Notes: generated by a model not told the origin, from the letters alone. Shown: positions 42,991-52,368, counted from the first letter of the stretch. The stretch: DNA of 64,000 nt from Streptomyces jeddahensis (GCF_001642995.1 NZ_LOHS01000196.1:48755-112754); one strand, 5' to 3'. Made by a program: numbers and translations.

Positions 42991-45468
42991 TCACTGGGCC
43001 TGGAGCACCAGCAGCGCCAGATCGTCCTCCGGCGGCCCGTCCGCGAACTCGTGGACCAGCCGCCGTATCCGCTCGGCCACGAGCGGTGCGCTCAGCCCCG
43101 CGCAGTCGGCGAGCGCGACAGCGAGACCGTCGCCGTCGTCGAACTGGCGCCGCCCGGAGCGGCGCTCCGTCACCCCGTCGGTGACGCACAGCAGCGTGTC
43201 GCCGGCGCGCAGCTCGAGGCTCTCGCTGTGGTACGTCACGTCCTCGACGACCCCGAGCAGCACCTGCGGCGCAGCCGCGGCCCGTACGTCGCCGTCGGGG
43301 CGCAGCAGCAGCGGCAGTGGGTGCCCGGCGGAGGCGAGAGTGCAGTGCACGCCGTCGCCGGTGGGAACCAGCTCGCCGTAGAGGAGGGAGAGGAAGCGGG
43401 GCATGGAGCCCTCGGGCGGTACGTCGGGCCCGCCCACGGCGGCGATGGCGCGCGCGGCCGCGTCCGCAGCCTCCGTGGCGTCGTCGAGCAGCATCTGGTT
43501 GAGGCGGTCGAGGACCTCGGCGACCTGGTAGCCCTCGCGCGCCAGCAGCCGCAGCCAGGGCCGGGCGAGCCCGATGACGACGGCAGCCTCGGGCCCCTTG
43601 CCCTGGACGTCTCCGAGGGCGAAGCACCAACGTCCGTGTCCGGCGGGGAACACGTCGTAGAAGTCGCCGCCCGGGCCGCCCTTGTCACGCGGTTCGTAGA
43701 CGAGGGCGGACTCGACGCCGGGGATCTGCGCGACGGCCGTGGGCAGCAGGCCGCGCTGCAGGACACGGCTGATGGTGGCCTGGCGGGCGTACTGCCGGGC
43801 CGCGCCGATGGCGAGCGCGACGCGGCGGCAGAAGTCCTCGACGAGGCCAGTGATCTCGTCGGGGAAGCGGGTCAGACCCGACCTGCCGATGACGAGAGTG
43901 CCGAGCGGCCGGCCGCCTGCGATCAGCTGGTACGCGAGGGCCGCACCGGGTGCCTCGGACGTGTCGTCCGACGACCTGCCGTCCAGTGACATGTCGTCCG
44001 GCGGCCTGTCGTCCGGCGACCTCACGTCCGACGTGTGGTCCGGCGTGTGGCCCGATGCACCGTCCGCTGCGCCATGCGATGCACCACCCGATGGTCCGTG
44101 CGGCGCCTCCGCTCCAGGCCAGGGCACCGGGACGGCTCCGGAGCGCAGCGTGTCGGGGAGCATCGGCGGTTCCTTCTCCAGGATGCGGCGGAGCTCCTCG
44201 ATGCGGTTCTCGTTGACGTGCCAGACGCGGGCGAGCCGAGGCCAGCCGGACGCTCCCGTCCCCGCCCCGGCCCCGGCGCCGCCGTGCCGTTCGGTCGCGC
44301 GCCGGCCGCCCGTTGCGGCGTCCGTGCCCCAGCCCGCCCGGCCGTCCTCGTCGTTCAGCCACACGGCGCACCAGTCTGCGAGCCGCGGTACCAGGAGCTG
44401 TCCGGCGAGGGCCGCGACCAGGTCCTCGTCGAGCTGCCCGGCCAGCAGATCGGAGGCCTCGGCGAGGAAGGACAGCGCGCCGTGGTTGACCCAGTCCTGA
44501 TCCCCGGAGCCGCGCCCGGGCGGTGCGAAGGGAGGACCGGCCGCGCTGAACCCGCGCTGCGGGGCGCTCTCGCCTGCGTACGCCTCGCTCTCGAGCACGG
44601 CGGGCAGGCCGGCGATCGGCAGCCGGGCCCAGACGGTCTTGGTGCCCGGCCGGTAGGTGACTCCCCAGGACGTGGACAGGGCGGAGACCAGATGCAGGCC
44701 GCGCCCGAACTCGGGCGTCCCCTGCGCCACGGCGAGCCCGTCACCGCGTACCGCCCGCGCAGGGTGGTGGTCGGAGACCTCGATGACGAGGGAACCGCCG
44801 GCCTCGACGCTCGCCGGGGCGTACTCGCCAGACTGCGCAGTCTCCGTGGTCTCCGCTGCCTCCGCGAAATACGGGACGTATCCATCGGGCTGGTAGGCGT
44901 GCTCGTCCAGGGCGTACGCGCCCGCCTCGACGGGCTCGAGCCGGCACAGCAGCTCCACGTCGGTGCCCGCGTGCACGACGGCGTTGGTGACGAGCTCGCT
45001 GACGAGGACCATCGCGTCGTCGACGAGACGTTCGACGACGGGCGCCGCCAGAAGGGCATGCGGGGCGCACTGATCCCCGGCCACGGCATGGGCGGCGACG
45101 GAGGCGCACTCATCCGCGGCCACGCCATCGGCCACGACGGAGGCACACTCATCCGCGATCACGCCATCGGCCGCAACGGACGCGCACCCATCCGCGATCA
45201 GGGCATCGGCCGCGCCGACATCCGCGCCGACATCCGCGTCAGCGCCGCCCGCAGCGAGAGCCTCGGCGGACCCGCGATCCGCCGGCCCTGCCGCCCCCGC
45301 CCACTCCGCCAGCACCGCCCGCACGAAGCGGCGTGCGGCGGCCGGTGCGAGCGGGTTGCCGGGCAGCGACGTACGCGCGACCGGCGCCGTTCCGGGCGGG
45401 TGCGCCGGTAACGCCGGTGACGCGGCGGCACGGAATGCGGTCTTCCGTTGCCTCGGGATGGGCCCCAC
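42991..45468 (-). CDS. SpoIIE/RsbU-type PP2C phosphatase with HATPase and GAF-like regions
   Basis: 825 residues. N-terminal anti-sigma-type HATPase (about 40-290) with N-box MVLVSELVTNAVVHAG and GRGLHLVSALS; a GAF-like middle (about 335-580) ending in FPDEITGLVEDFCRRVALAIGAARQYA; a C-terminal PP2C domain (about 585-825) with PGGDFYDVFP, FALGDVQGKG, and DDLALLVL. It likely dephosphorylates anti-anti-sigma factors and may also phosphorylate one. An insert of four 13-residue Cys-containing repeats lies before the N-box (about 85-135), and an Asp/Ser-rich repeat linker near 485-520. Confidence 0.9.
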   Translation of the reverse strand: MGPIPRQRKTAFRAAASPALPAHPPGTAPVARTSLPGNPLAPAAARRFVRAVLAEWAGAAGPADRGSAEALAAGGADADVGADVGAADALIADGCASVAADGVIADECASVVADGVAADECASVAAHAVAGDQCAPHALLAAPVVERLVDDAMVLVSELVTNAVVHAGTDVELLCRLEPVEAGAYALDEHAYQPDGYVPYFAEAAETTETAQSGEYAPASVEAGGSLVIEVSDHHPARAVRGDGLAVAQGTPEFGRGLHLVSALSTSWGVTYRPGTKTVWARLPIAGLPAVLESEAYAGESAPQRGFSAAGPPFAPPGRGSGDQDWVNHGALSFLAEASDLLAGQLDEDLVAALAGQLLVPRLADWCAVWLNDEDGRAGWGTDAATGGRRATERHGGAGAGAGTGASGWPRLARVWHVNENRIEELRRILEKEPPMLPDTLRSGAVPVPWPGAEAPHGPSGGASHGAADGASGHTPDHTSDVRSPDDRPPDDMSLDGRSSDDTSEAPGAALAYQLIAGGRPLGTLVIGRSGLTRFPDEITGLVEDFCRRVALAIGAARQYARQATISRVLQRGLLPTAVAQIPGVESALVYEPRDKGGPGGDFYDVFPAGHGRWCFALGDVQGKGPEAAVVIGLARPWLRLLAREGYQVAEVLDRLNQMLLDDATEAADAAARAIAAVGGPDVPPEGSMPRFLSLLYGELVPTGDGVHCTLASAGHPLPLLLRPDGDVRAAAAPQVLLGVVEDVTYHSESLELRAGDTLLCVTDGVTERRSGRRQFDDGDGLAVALADCAGLSAPLVAERIRRLVHEFADGPPEDDLALLVLQAQ
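43940..44060. repeat. Low-complexity tandem repeat in the phosphatase linker
   Basis: Short units of roughly 15 bases (GTCCGGCGACCTC-like) encode the linker SPDDRPPDDMSLDGRSSDDT between GAF-like halves. Probably a flexible spacer with variable length between strains. Confidence 0.6.
45091..45207. repeat. 39-bp tandem repeat (three full units) in the phosphatase ATPase domain
   Basis: Units 45091-45129, 45130-45168 and 45169-45207 are in exact register; a fourth, more diverged, covers 45052-45090. They encode 13-residue repeats of the type DGVIADECASVVA, each with one cysteine. Confidence 0.85.
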
Positions 45469-45569
45469 GGTGCGGCTCCTGAGCAGTTCGGGGAGTAGGC
45501 CTCAGGCGACTCGGACAGGGTGACAGACCGACCGCGCCCATAAGCACCGAGTTACCGAAGTGGCCGGTC

Positions 45570-45905
45570 GTGGATGAGAAGAGTGCTATGCGCGTGCTCG
45601 AAACAGGACAGATTCCGCCATCGGATCCACGCCCTGTGCACGCAGCCATGACGGCTCTTGCGCGCTGGCGACTCCCGTGTGCGCGCCCCCGTTTCCGACT
45701 GGGCCGCACGGTCAACAAGCACGGTCAACAGGACGTGGATCAGCTGTCACTCATCACGGGAGCGGTGCCCCGGGGCGCGCGCGAGATCGGCGCCGAGGGG
45801 CGGCTGGGCGGCCACGCGAAAGCGCAAGCTCTGTCCGGAAGTTGGCGTGATGTGATCGAAAATGTCAACATCATGGCCGCCCGGCTCGCCCGGCTGACCG
45901 CATAG
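45570..45905 (+). CDS. Hypothetical protein, uncertain
   Basis: 111 residues (MDEKSAMRVLETGQIPPSDPRPVHAAMTALARWRL...). Not recognised. The C-terminal DVIENVNIMAARLARLTA is helix-like. Composition is less biased than in shadow frames here, and it fills an otherwise empty 600-base gap between the phosphatase and fadD. The ribosome site is weak; ATG 45588 is an alternative start. Confidence 0.35.
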   Translation: MDEKSAMRVLETGQIPPSDPRPVHAAMTALARWRLPCARPRFRLGRTVNKHGQQDVDQLSLITGAVPRGAREIGAEGRLGGHAKAQALSGSWRDVIENVNIMAARLARLTA

Positions 45906-46069
45906 ATGCGCGGCATCGCAGTCACAGTCAAGGGAACCGGTGAGCTGCCGGAGCTCCGGGAGCCGCTGGATCTGCCGGAGCTGAAGCCAAGGCGATCGCT
46001 CTCGGCCGGGCGACAACGCAATCGGGCCCGGGGCACCCCTCAGGCGCCCCGGGCCCGCCCGTCACACGG

Positions 46070-47959
46070 TCACCCCTCGCGGGTCCCCGCATACATCTCG
46101 TCGATGAGCCCCTTGTACTCCCGCTCGACGACCGGCCGCTTCAGCTTCAGGCTGGGCGTCAGCTCCCCGTGCTCGACATCCAGATCCCGCGGCAGCAGCC
46201 TGAACTTCTTGATGGTCTGCCAACGCTGCAGGCCCTCATTCAGCCGCTTGACGTAGCCGTCGATGAGCTCGACCGTCTCCGGCGCGGCGACCACCTCGGC
46301 GTACGACTTGCCGCCCAGGCCGTTCTCCTTGGCCCAGCCGAGGATCGCGGGCTCGTCGAGCGCGATCAGGGCGGTGCAGAAGTTCCGGTCGGCGCCGTGC
46401 ACCAGGATGTTGGAGACATACGGGCAGACGGCCTTGAACTGGCCCTCGACCTCGGCCGGCGCGATGTACTTGCCGCCAGACGTCTTGATCAGGTCCTTCT
46501 TGCGGTCCGTGATCCGCAGATAGCCGTCGGCGGAGAGCTCACCGATGTCGCCGGTGTGGAACCAGCCGTCCGGCTCAAGGACCTCGGCGGTCTTCTCGGG
46601 CAGCCCGTGGTAGCCCTCCATGATGCCCGGGCCGCGCAGCAGGATCTCGCCGTCGTCCGCGATGCGCACCTCGCAGCCGGGCAGCGGCTTGCCGACGGTG
46701 CCGGTGCGATACGCCTCGCCGGGATTGACGAAGGACGCGGCGGACGACTCCGTCAGGCCGTAGCCCTCCAGGATGTGGACGCCGGCGCCCGAGAAGAAGT
46801 ACCCGATGTCGGGCGCGAGCGCGGCCGAGCCGGAGACGCAGGCGCGCAGCCGGCCGCCGAAGGCCTCCCGCAGCTTGGCGTAGACGAGCGCGTCGGCGAT
46901 CTTGTGCTTGGCGGCGAGGCCGAAGGGCGCCGACGTGCTACCGGTACGGCGGAAGTTGTCCTGGGTGACCTTGGCGTACTCGCGGGCGACCTCGGCCGCC
47001 CACTGGAAGATCTTGTACTTGGCCGGGCCGCCCGCACGGGCCTTGGCGGCGACGCCGTTGTAGACCTTCTCGAAGATGCGCGGCACCGCGGCCATGTACG
47101 TCGGCTGCACGACCGGCAGATTCTCGATGATCTTGTCGACCCGGCCGTCGACCGCGGTGACGTGCCCGACCTCGATCTGGCCGCTGGTCAGCACCTTGCC
47201 GAAGACGTGGGCGAGCGGCAGCCACAGGTACTGCACGTCGTCGGCCGTGACCAGACCGGTCGCGGCGATGGCCTTCGCCATGTACGACCAGTTGTCCTGC
47301 GGCAGCCGCACGCCCTTGGGACGGCCGGTGGTGCCCGAGGTGTAGATCAGGGTCGCCAGCTGGTCGGCGGTGATCGCCGAGACCTTCTTCTTGATCAGGT
47401 CCGGGTTCTTCTCGAGGTACGCGGCACCGCGCACCTCCAGCTCGGCGAGCGTGAGGACCCAGCCCTCGGGGTCGTCGTCGGAGGGCTCGACACCCTTCGG
47501 GTCGATCACCACGACGTGCGCGAGGTCCGGCAGCTCAGTGCGCTTCTCGCGCGCCTTGGCGAGCTGCGCCGCGTCCTCGGCGATCAGCACCCGGCTGTCC
47601 GAGTCCGACAGGATGAACGCGGACTCCTCGGCGTTCGTCTGCGGATAGACGGTCGTCGTCGCTGCGCCCGCGCAGAGGATGCCGAGGTCGGCAAGGATCC
47701 ACTCGACCCGGGTTGCTGAGGAGAGGGCCACCCGCTCCTCGGGCTGCACGCCCAGCTCGATGAGCCCGGCCGCGATGGCGTAGACCCGGTCGGCCGCCTC
47801 GGCCCAGCTCAGCGACTTCCAGTCGTCCGGCCCCTCACCGGAGGCCGGCGGCACGGGATAGCGGTAGGCCTCGGCATCGGGTGTGGCCGCCACGCGCTCC
47901 AAGAAGAGAGTCGCCACGGACGGCGGTCGGTTCTCGATCAGGGTCTGTGTGTCGCTCAC
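46070..47959 (-). CDS. fadD: Long-chain fatty-acid-CoA ligase
   Basis: 629 residues from GTG 47959 (VSDTQTLIENRPPSVA), with GGAGG upstream. AMP-binding motif YTSGTTGRPKG at 206-216; later EGYGLTESSAA and the adenylate motif WFHTGDIGELSADGYLRITDRKKDLIKTSGGKYIAP. It activates fatty acids through acyl-AMP. Its upstream gap has a candidate acyl-CoA regulator operator. Confidence 0.94.
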   Translation of the reverse strand: MSDTQTLIENRPPSVATLFLERVAATPDAEAYRYPVPPASGEGPDDWKSLSWAEAADRVYAIAAGLIELGVQPEERVALSSATRVEWILADLGILCAGAATTTVYPQTNAEESAFILSDSDSRVLIAEDAAQLAKAREKRTELPDLAHVVVIDPKGVEPSDDDPEGWVLTLAELEVRGAAYLEKNPDLIKKKVSAITADQLATLIYTSGTTGRPKGVRLPQDNWSYMAKAIAATGLVTADDVQYLWLPLAHVFGKVLTSGQIEVGHVTAVDGRVDKIIENLPVVQPTYMAAVPRIFEKVYNGVAAKARAGGPAKYKIFQWAAEVAREYAKVTQDNFRRTGSTSAPFGLAAKHKIADALVYAKLREAFGGRLRACVSGSAALAPDIGYFFSGAGVHILEGYGLTESSAASFVNPGEAYRTGTVGKPLPGCEVRIADDGEILLRGPGIMEGYHGLPEKTAEVLEPDGWFHTGDIGELSADGYLRITDRKKDLIKTSGGKYIAPAEVEGQFKAVCPYVSNILVHGADRNFCTALIALDEPAILGWAKENGLGGKSYAEVVAAPETVELIDGYVKRLNEGLQRWQTIKKFRLLPRDLDVEHGELTPSLKLKRPVVEREYKGLIDEMYAGTREG

Positions 47960-48035
47960 GACATCCTCCGGGCCCGCGGCAGTGCGTCTCCACTGACTCA
48001 CAGTGCGTGCGACTGACTAGTGCGGCTGGTGTTGT

Positions 48036-48050
48036 TTAACTCACGAGTAA
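48036..48050. promoter_or_regulatory. Candidate TetR-type operator upstream of fadD
   Basis: TTAACTCACGAGTAA, an imperfect palindrome with core ACTC-AC-GAGT, 77 bases before the fadD start. The sequence is AT-rich compared with its surroundings. It resembles sites of actinobacterial fatty-acid regulators, from memory only. Confidence 0.4.
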
Positions 48051-48227
48051 CCATCGAGCAGTGATCAGAGTAGAGCGGAGAGGCCGCGCACGTAAGAGGC
48101 CACGGCCTGTCACTTCCTACAGAGACGGGGCGCGCTGCCGGGACTCGGGGCGCGTCCCACCGCCACGGAAGCTGCGGCAGCCCGCCCGTACACGGACGCC
48201 ACAGGGCACATACGGCACATATACGGA

Positions 48228-48262
48228 TGGGCCCGGCGCGCCGTGGTGGCGCGCCGGGCCCA
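48228..48262 (-). terminator. lepA terminator hairpin
   Basis: Perfect 15-bp stem TGGGCCCGGCGCGCC / GGCGCGCCGGGCCCA with a 5-base loop, 45 bases past the lepA stop. No U tract. Between it and fadD (48051-48227) I see no gene. Confidence 0.8.
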
Positions 48263-48306
48263 TCGCCCGCCTGCCTTCGCCCGGAAGGCCCGTGCCTGCC
48301 CGAGGG

Positions 48307-50178
48307 CTACTTCTTGCTCTTGGACTGGCCGCTGTCGTCGCTGGACAGCACCGCGATGAAGGCCTCCTGCGGGACCTCGACGGAGCCGACCATCTTCATC
48401 CGCTTCTTGCCTTCCTTCTGCTTCTCCAGCAGCTTCCGCTTACGGGAAATGTCACCGCCGTAGCACTTGGCGAGAACGTCCTTGCGGATGGCGCGGATGG
48501 TCTCGCGGGCGATGACCCGGGAGCCGATCGCGGCCTGGACCGGCACCTCGAACGCCTGCCGCGGAATGAGCTCCTTGAGCTTGGCGACCAGCCGTACGCC
48601 GTATGCGTACGCCTGGTCCTTGTGGGTGATCGCCGAGAAGGCGTCCACCTTGTCGCCGTGCAGCAGGATGTCGACCTTGACCAGGCTGGACGTCTGCTCG
48701 CCGGTGGGCTCGTAGTCGAGGGACGCGTAGCCGCGGGTCTTGGACTTCAGCTGATCGAAGAAGTCGAAGACGATCTCGGCGAGCGGCAGGGTGTAGCGGA
48801 TCTCGACGCGGTCCTCGGAGAGGTAGTCCATGCCGAGCATGACGCCGCGCCGGTTCTGGCAGAGCTCCATGATCGAGCCGATGAACTCGGACGGCGCGAG
48901 GATCGTGGCCCGTACGACCGGCTCGTACACCTCGGCGATCTTCCCCTCGGGAAACTCGCTCGGGTTGGTGACGGTGTGCTCGCTGCCGTCCTCCATGACG
49001 ACGCGGTACACCACGTTGGGCGCGGTGGCGATCAGGTCGAGCCCGAACTCCCGCTCCAGGCGCTCACGGATCACGTCCAGGTGGAGCAGACCCAGGAAGC
49101 CGACGCGGAAGCCGAAGCCGAGCGCTGCCGAGGTCTCGGGCTCGTACACCAGCGCCGCGTCGTTGAGCTGCAGCTTGTCGAGGGCGTCACGCAGCTCGGG
49201 GTAGTCCGAGCCGTCCAGCGGATACAGGCCGGAGAACACCATGGGCTTGGGGTCCTTGTAACCGCCCAGCGCCTCGGTCGCCCCCTTGGACTGCTGGGTG
49301 ATCGTGTCACCCACCTTGGACTGGCGGACGTCCTTCACACCGGTGATCAAATAGCCCACCTCGCCGACGCCGAGGCCGTCGGCGGGCAGCATCTCGGGCG
49401 AGTTCGTCCCGATCTCGAGGAGCTCGTGGGTCGCGCCCGTGGACATCATCCGGATCCGCTCACGCTTGTTGAGCTGGCCGTCGACGACTCGTACGTAGGT
49501 CACGACGCCGCGGTAGGAGTCGTAGACCGAGTCGAAGATCATCGCGCGGGCGGGGGCGTCGGCGACACCGACCGGGGCCGGGATCTCGGCGACGACCTTG
49601 TCCAGCAGGGCCTCCACGCCCAGGCCGGTCTTGGCGGAGACCTTCAGCACGTCCTCGGGCTCGCAGCCGACCAGATTGGCGAGCTCCTCGGAGAACTTCT
49701 CCGGCTGCGCGGCCGGCAGGTCGATCTTGTTGAGCACAGGGATGATCGTGAGGTCGTTCTCCATCGCCAGATACAGGTTGGCGAGGGTCTGCGCCTCGAT
49801 GCCCTGGGCCGCGTCAACCAGCAGGATCGTGCCCTCACAGGCCGCGAGGGACCGGGACACCTCATACGTGAAGTCGACGTGCCCCGGGGTGTCGATCATG
49901 TTGAGGATGTGCGTCCGGCCCTGGCCGTCACCCGTGGTGGGCGCCCAGGGCAGCCGTACCGCCTGGGACTTGATCGTGATGCCGCGCTCGCGCTCGATAT
50001 CCATACGGTCGAGGTACTGAGCGCGCATCTGCCGCTGCTCGACCACACCGGTCAGCTGGAGCATCCGGTCGGCGAGCGTGGACTTGCCGTGGTCGATGTG
50101 CGCGATGATGCAGAAATTGCGGATCAGAGCCGGGGCGGTACGGCTCGGCTCGGGCACATGGTCAGTGATCGCGGGCAC
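48307..50178 (-). CDS. lepA: Elongation factor 4 (LepA)
   Basis: 623 residues. G1 AHIDHGKST at 26-34, G2 region RERGITIKSQ, DTPGHVDF, NKID. EF-G-like domains follow, ending in the LepA-specific C-terminal domain with a basic tail (KSKK). A ribosomal GTPase that acts on back-translocation or 30S assembly. Divergent from rpsT; a GAGGCG/CGCCTC hairpin (50196-50212) lies just upstream. Confidence 0.97.
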   Translation of the reverse strand: MPAITDHVPEPSRTAPALIRNFCIIAHIDHGKSTLADRMLQLTGVVEQRQMRAQYLDRMDIERERGITIKSQAVRLPWAPTTGDGQGRTHILNMIDTPGHVDFTYEVSRSLAACEGTILLVDAAQGIEAQTLANLYLAMENDLTIIPVLNKIDLPAAQPEKFSEELANLVGCEPEDVLKVSAKTGLGVEALLDKVVAEIPAPVGVADAPARAMIFDSVYDSYRGVVTYVRVVDGQLNKRERIRMMSTGATHELLEIGTNSPEMLPADGLGVGEVGYLITGVKDVRQSKVGDTITQQSKGATEALGGYKDPKPMVFSGLYPLDGSDYPELRDALDKLQLNDAALVYEPETSAALGFGFRVGFLGLLHLDVIRERLEREFGLDLIATAPNVVYRVVMEDGSEHTVTNPSEFPEGKIAEVYEPVVRATILAPSEFIGSIMELCQNRRGVMLGMDYLSEDRVEIRYTLPLAEIVFDFFDQLKSKTRGYASLDYEPTGEQTSSLVKVDILLHGDKVDAFSAITHKDQAYAYGVRLVAKLKELIPRQAFEVPVQAAIGSRVIARETIRAIRKDVLAKCYGGDISRKRKLLEKQKEGKKRMKMVGSVEVPQEAFIAVLSSDDSGQSKSKK

Positions 50179-50315
50179 GCAGGGTCCTGTCTCTTGAGGC
50201 GCCTGTCGCCTCGGGTCGGATCAAGTCGGATCAATACGCAGGTTCCATGGTCCCACGGGCCGGGGGGTGCGACGGGTTTGGGCCGGTCCCCGGTCCGCTG
50301 GTAGCCTGGGCAGCT

Positions 50316-50342
50316 GTGTCTCATGCCCTCTCAGCGCGAGAC
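50316..50342 (+). promoter_or_regulatory. Hairpin in the rpsT leader
   Basis: TGTCTC...GAGACA stem 77 bases before the rpsT start. It could take part in leader-level control of S20, which is autoregulated in other bacteria; here that is speculative. Confidence 0.35.
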
Positions 50343-50418
50343 ACAAAGAAAGATTAGGAATGAAATCACCGGTACGGGACCTGCACGGGCCCGTGCCTGA
50401 ACCTGAAAAGGCTCATTC

Positions 50419-50685
50419 GTGGCGAACATCAAGTCCCAGATCAAGCGGATCAAGACCAACGAGAAGGCCCGGCTGCGCAACAAGGCCGTCAAGTCCTCTC
50501 TGAAGACCGCGATCCGCAAGGCTCGCGAGGCCGCTGCCGCGGGTGACGTCGAGAAGGCCACCGAGTACCAGCGCGCTGCCGCGCGCCAGCTCGACAAGGC
50601 CGTCTCGAAGGGCGTCATCCACAAGAACCAGGCCGCCAACAAGAAGTCGGCGCTGGCTTCCAAGGTCGCTTCCCTCAAGGGCTGA
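50419..50685 (+). CDS. rpsT: 30S ribosomal protein S20
   Basis: 88 residues, ANIKSQIKRIKTNEKARLRNKAVKSSLKTAIRKARE, highly basic and helical. GTG start. Binds 16S rRNA early in 30S assembly. Conventional lepA-rpsT-holA neighbourhood. Confidence 0.98.
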   Translation: MANIKSQIKRIKTNEKARLRNKAVKSSLKTAIRKAREAAAAGDVEKATEYQRAAARQLDKAVSKGVIHKNQAANKKSALASKVASLKG

Positions 50686-50776
50686 GTCGGCTGGGTCCTC
50701 GCGACCCATCCCCTGACTTGACCGCCGGAAGGACCCAGAGCGGGCCCTCTCTCATCCGCTCCCGACCGGCACCCCC

Positions 50777-50818
50777 GGGTTCGTACGCGGCCTGCGTTCG
50801 CCACGCGGGTACGAACCC
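50777..50818 (+). terminator. First hairpin after rpsT
   Basis: GGGTTCGTAC / GTACGAACCC, a 10-bp perfect stem 91 bases after the S20 stop. Confidence 0.55.
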
Positions 50819-50830
50819 AGCAGCTTGACC

Positions 50831-50879
50831 CGAAGGCCCCTGCCTCCGCCCTTCCCCCGGGCGGCGGCAGGGGCCTTCG
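50831..50879. terminator. Second hairpin between rpsT and holA
   Basis: CGAAGGCCCCTGCC / GGCAGGGGCCTTCG, a 14-bp perfect stem with further GGGCGG pairing inside. Placed between convergent rpsT and holA, so it may stop both. Together with the previous hairpin it fills the 270-base gap. Confidence 0.7.
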
Positions 50880-50955
50880 GCGTGGGCGGAACCGGCGCGC
50901 AACGGCGGAACCGGCCACCGGTCGGCGGCCGCGAGCGGGCCGAACGGGGACGCCC

Positions 50956-51951
50956 CTACCCCCGCCGGGCCCGCGCGGCCCGAGCGATCGTGACGACCGC
51001 CTTTTCGAGGGCGTACTCGGGATCGTCACCGCCGCCCTTGACGCCGGCGTCCGCCTCCGCCACCGCCCGAAGGGCCACCGCAACCCCTTCCGGCGTCCAC
51101 CCCCGCATCTGCTGCCGCACCCGATCGATCTTCCACGGCGGCATGCCCAGCTCTCGCGCGAGATCCGCGGGGCGGCCGCCACGGGCGGCCGACAGCTTTC
51201 CGATGGCCCGCACGCCCTGCGCCAGCGCACTGGTGATCATCACGGGGGCGACCCCGGTCGCCAGCGACCAGCGCAGCGCCTCGAGCGCCTCGGCCGCCCG
51301 ACCCTCCACCGCCCGGTCGGCCACCGTGAAGCTGGACGCCTCTGCGCGTCCCGTGTAGTAGCGGCCCACGACGGCTTCGTCGATCGTGCCCTCTACATCT
51401 GCGACGAGCTGTGACACGGCGGAGGCGAGCTCCCGCAGATCGCTGCCTATCGCGTCGACGAGCGCCTGGCACGCCTCGGGCGTCGCCGAGCGCCCCAGGG
51501 TCCGGAACTCGCTCCGCACGAACGAGAGCCGGTCCGCCGGCTTGGTCATCTTGGGGCAGGCGACCTCCCGCGCACCCGCCTTGCGCGCGGCATCCAGCAG
51601 CGCCTTCCCCTTGGCACCGCCCGCATGCAGCAGCACCAACGTGATCTCCTCGACCGGAGCAGCCACATACGCCTTCACGTCCTTGACCGTGTCGGCCGAC
51701 AGATCCTGCGCATTGCGCACGACCACGACCTTGCGCTCGGCGAAGAGCGAGGGGCTCGTCAACTCGGCGAGCGTGCCGGGCTCCAGCTGGTCCGGGGTGA
51801 GGTCACGCACGTCCGTGTCGGCGTCGGCGGCACGGGCCGCGGCCACGACCTGCTGCACGGCACGGTCGAGCAGCAGCTCCTCCTGCCCCACGGCAAGCGT
51901 GACGGGCGCGAGCGGATCTGCCTGACCGGCGGTTTCAGTCTTCCTTGCCAT
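50956..51951 (-). CDS. holA: DNA polymerase III subunit delta
   Basis: 331 residues from MARKTETAGQADPLAPVTLAVGQEELLLDRAVQQVV. AAA+-like N-terminal domain without a working P-loop, as is normal for delta; IKKxE-type lid and a collar domain ending in PEYALEKAVVTIARAARARRG. It opens the sliding clamp during loading. Confidence 0.95.
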   Translation of the reverse strand: MARKTETAGQADPLAPVTLAVGQEELLLDRAVQQVVAAARAADADTDVRDLTPDQLEPGTLAELTSPSLFAERKVVVVRNAQDLSADTVKDVKAYVAAPVEEITLVLLHAGGAKGKALLDAARKAGAREVACPKMTKPADRLSFVRSEFRTLGRSATPEACQALVDAIGSDLRELASAVSQLVADVEGTIDEAVVGRYYTGRAEASSFTVADRAVEGRAAEALEALRWSLATGVAPVMITSALAQGVRAIGKLSAARGGRPADLARELGMPPWKIDRVRQQMRGWTPEGVAVALRAVAEADAGVKGGGDDPEYALEKAVVTIARAARARRG

Positions 51952-52122
51952 CGCGCCCAAGCATCCCACGGCCCACTGACAACGCCCCCGGCATCCACCG
52001 GCAGGCGTCGCCCGGCGAAGAACAGCAGCAGGCCACCGGGCCCTCCGGCCACCTTGCCCGCGGGCCGCAGGACCGGGAGATCACCGTTCGCAAAACGCGG
52101 TCTCGCGGCCGCGGCCGCGTGG

Positions 52123-52368
52123 TCACGGCTCCTCGCGCCACCCGTCCCACTCGCCCGCGAACGCGTCCAGCGCCACGGGGTCGAGCCGGTCCTCGGGGTC
52201 CTCCACGACCAAGAGCCACTGCGCGTCCTCGGCGTCGTCCTCGCCGGCCAGGGCGTCCCTGACGAGCTTCGGCTCCTCCTCGACCCCGAACCGTTCGCCG
52301 AGCGCCTCGGCGGCCTCCTCCGCGGCATCGCGGTCGGGCAGCACCAGCACATGTCTCACATCGCTCAC
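52123..52368 (-). CDS. Small acidic conserved hypothetical protein
   Basis: 81 residues from GTG 52368 (VSDVRHVLVLPDRDAAEEAAEALGERF). Very acidic; one beta-alpha module followed by a DAQWLLVVEDPEDRLDP segment that resembles ribonuclease-inhibitor-type RraB-like folds only weakly. A second in-frame GTG two codons upstream is possible. Function unknown. Confidence 0.7.
   Translation of the reverse strand: MSDVRHVLVLPDRDAAEEAAEALGERFGVEEEPKLVRDALAGEDDAEDAQWLLVVEDPEDRLDPVALDAFAGEWDGWREEP

Noticed and set aside
45052..45207. CRISPR-like array
   Set aside because: Units are contiguous without spacers, in frame, and encode protein repeats.
45740..46036. Small minus-strand ORF of 98 codons between the phosphatase and fadD
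   Set aside because: No ribosome site, Arg/Ser/Pro-rich shadow composition, and it overlaps the somewhat better plus-strand candidate.
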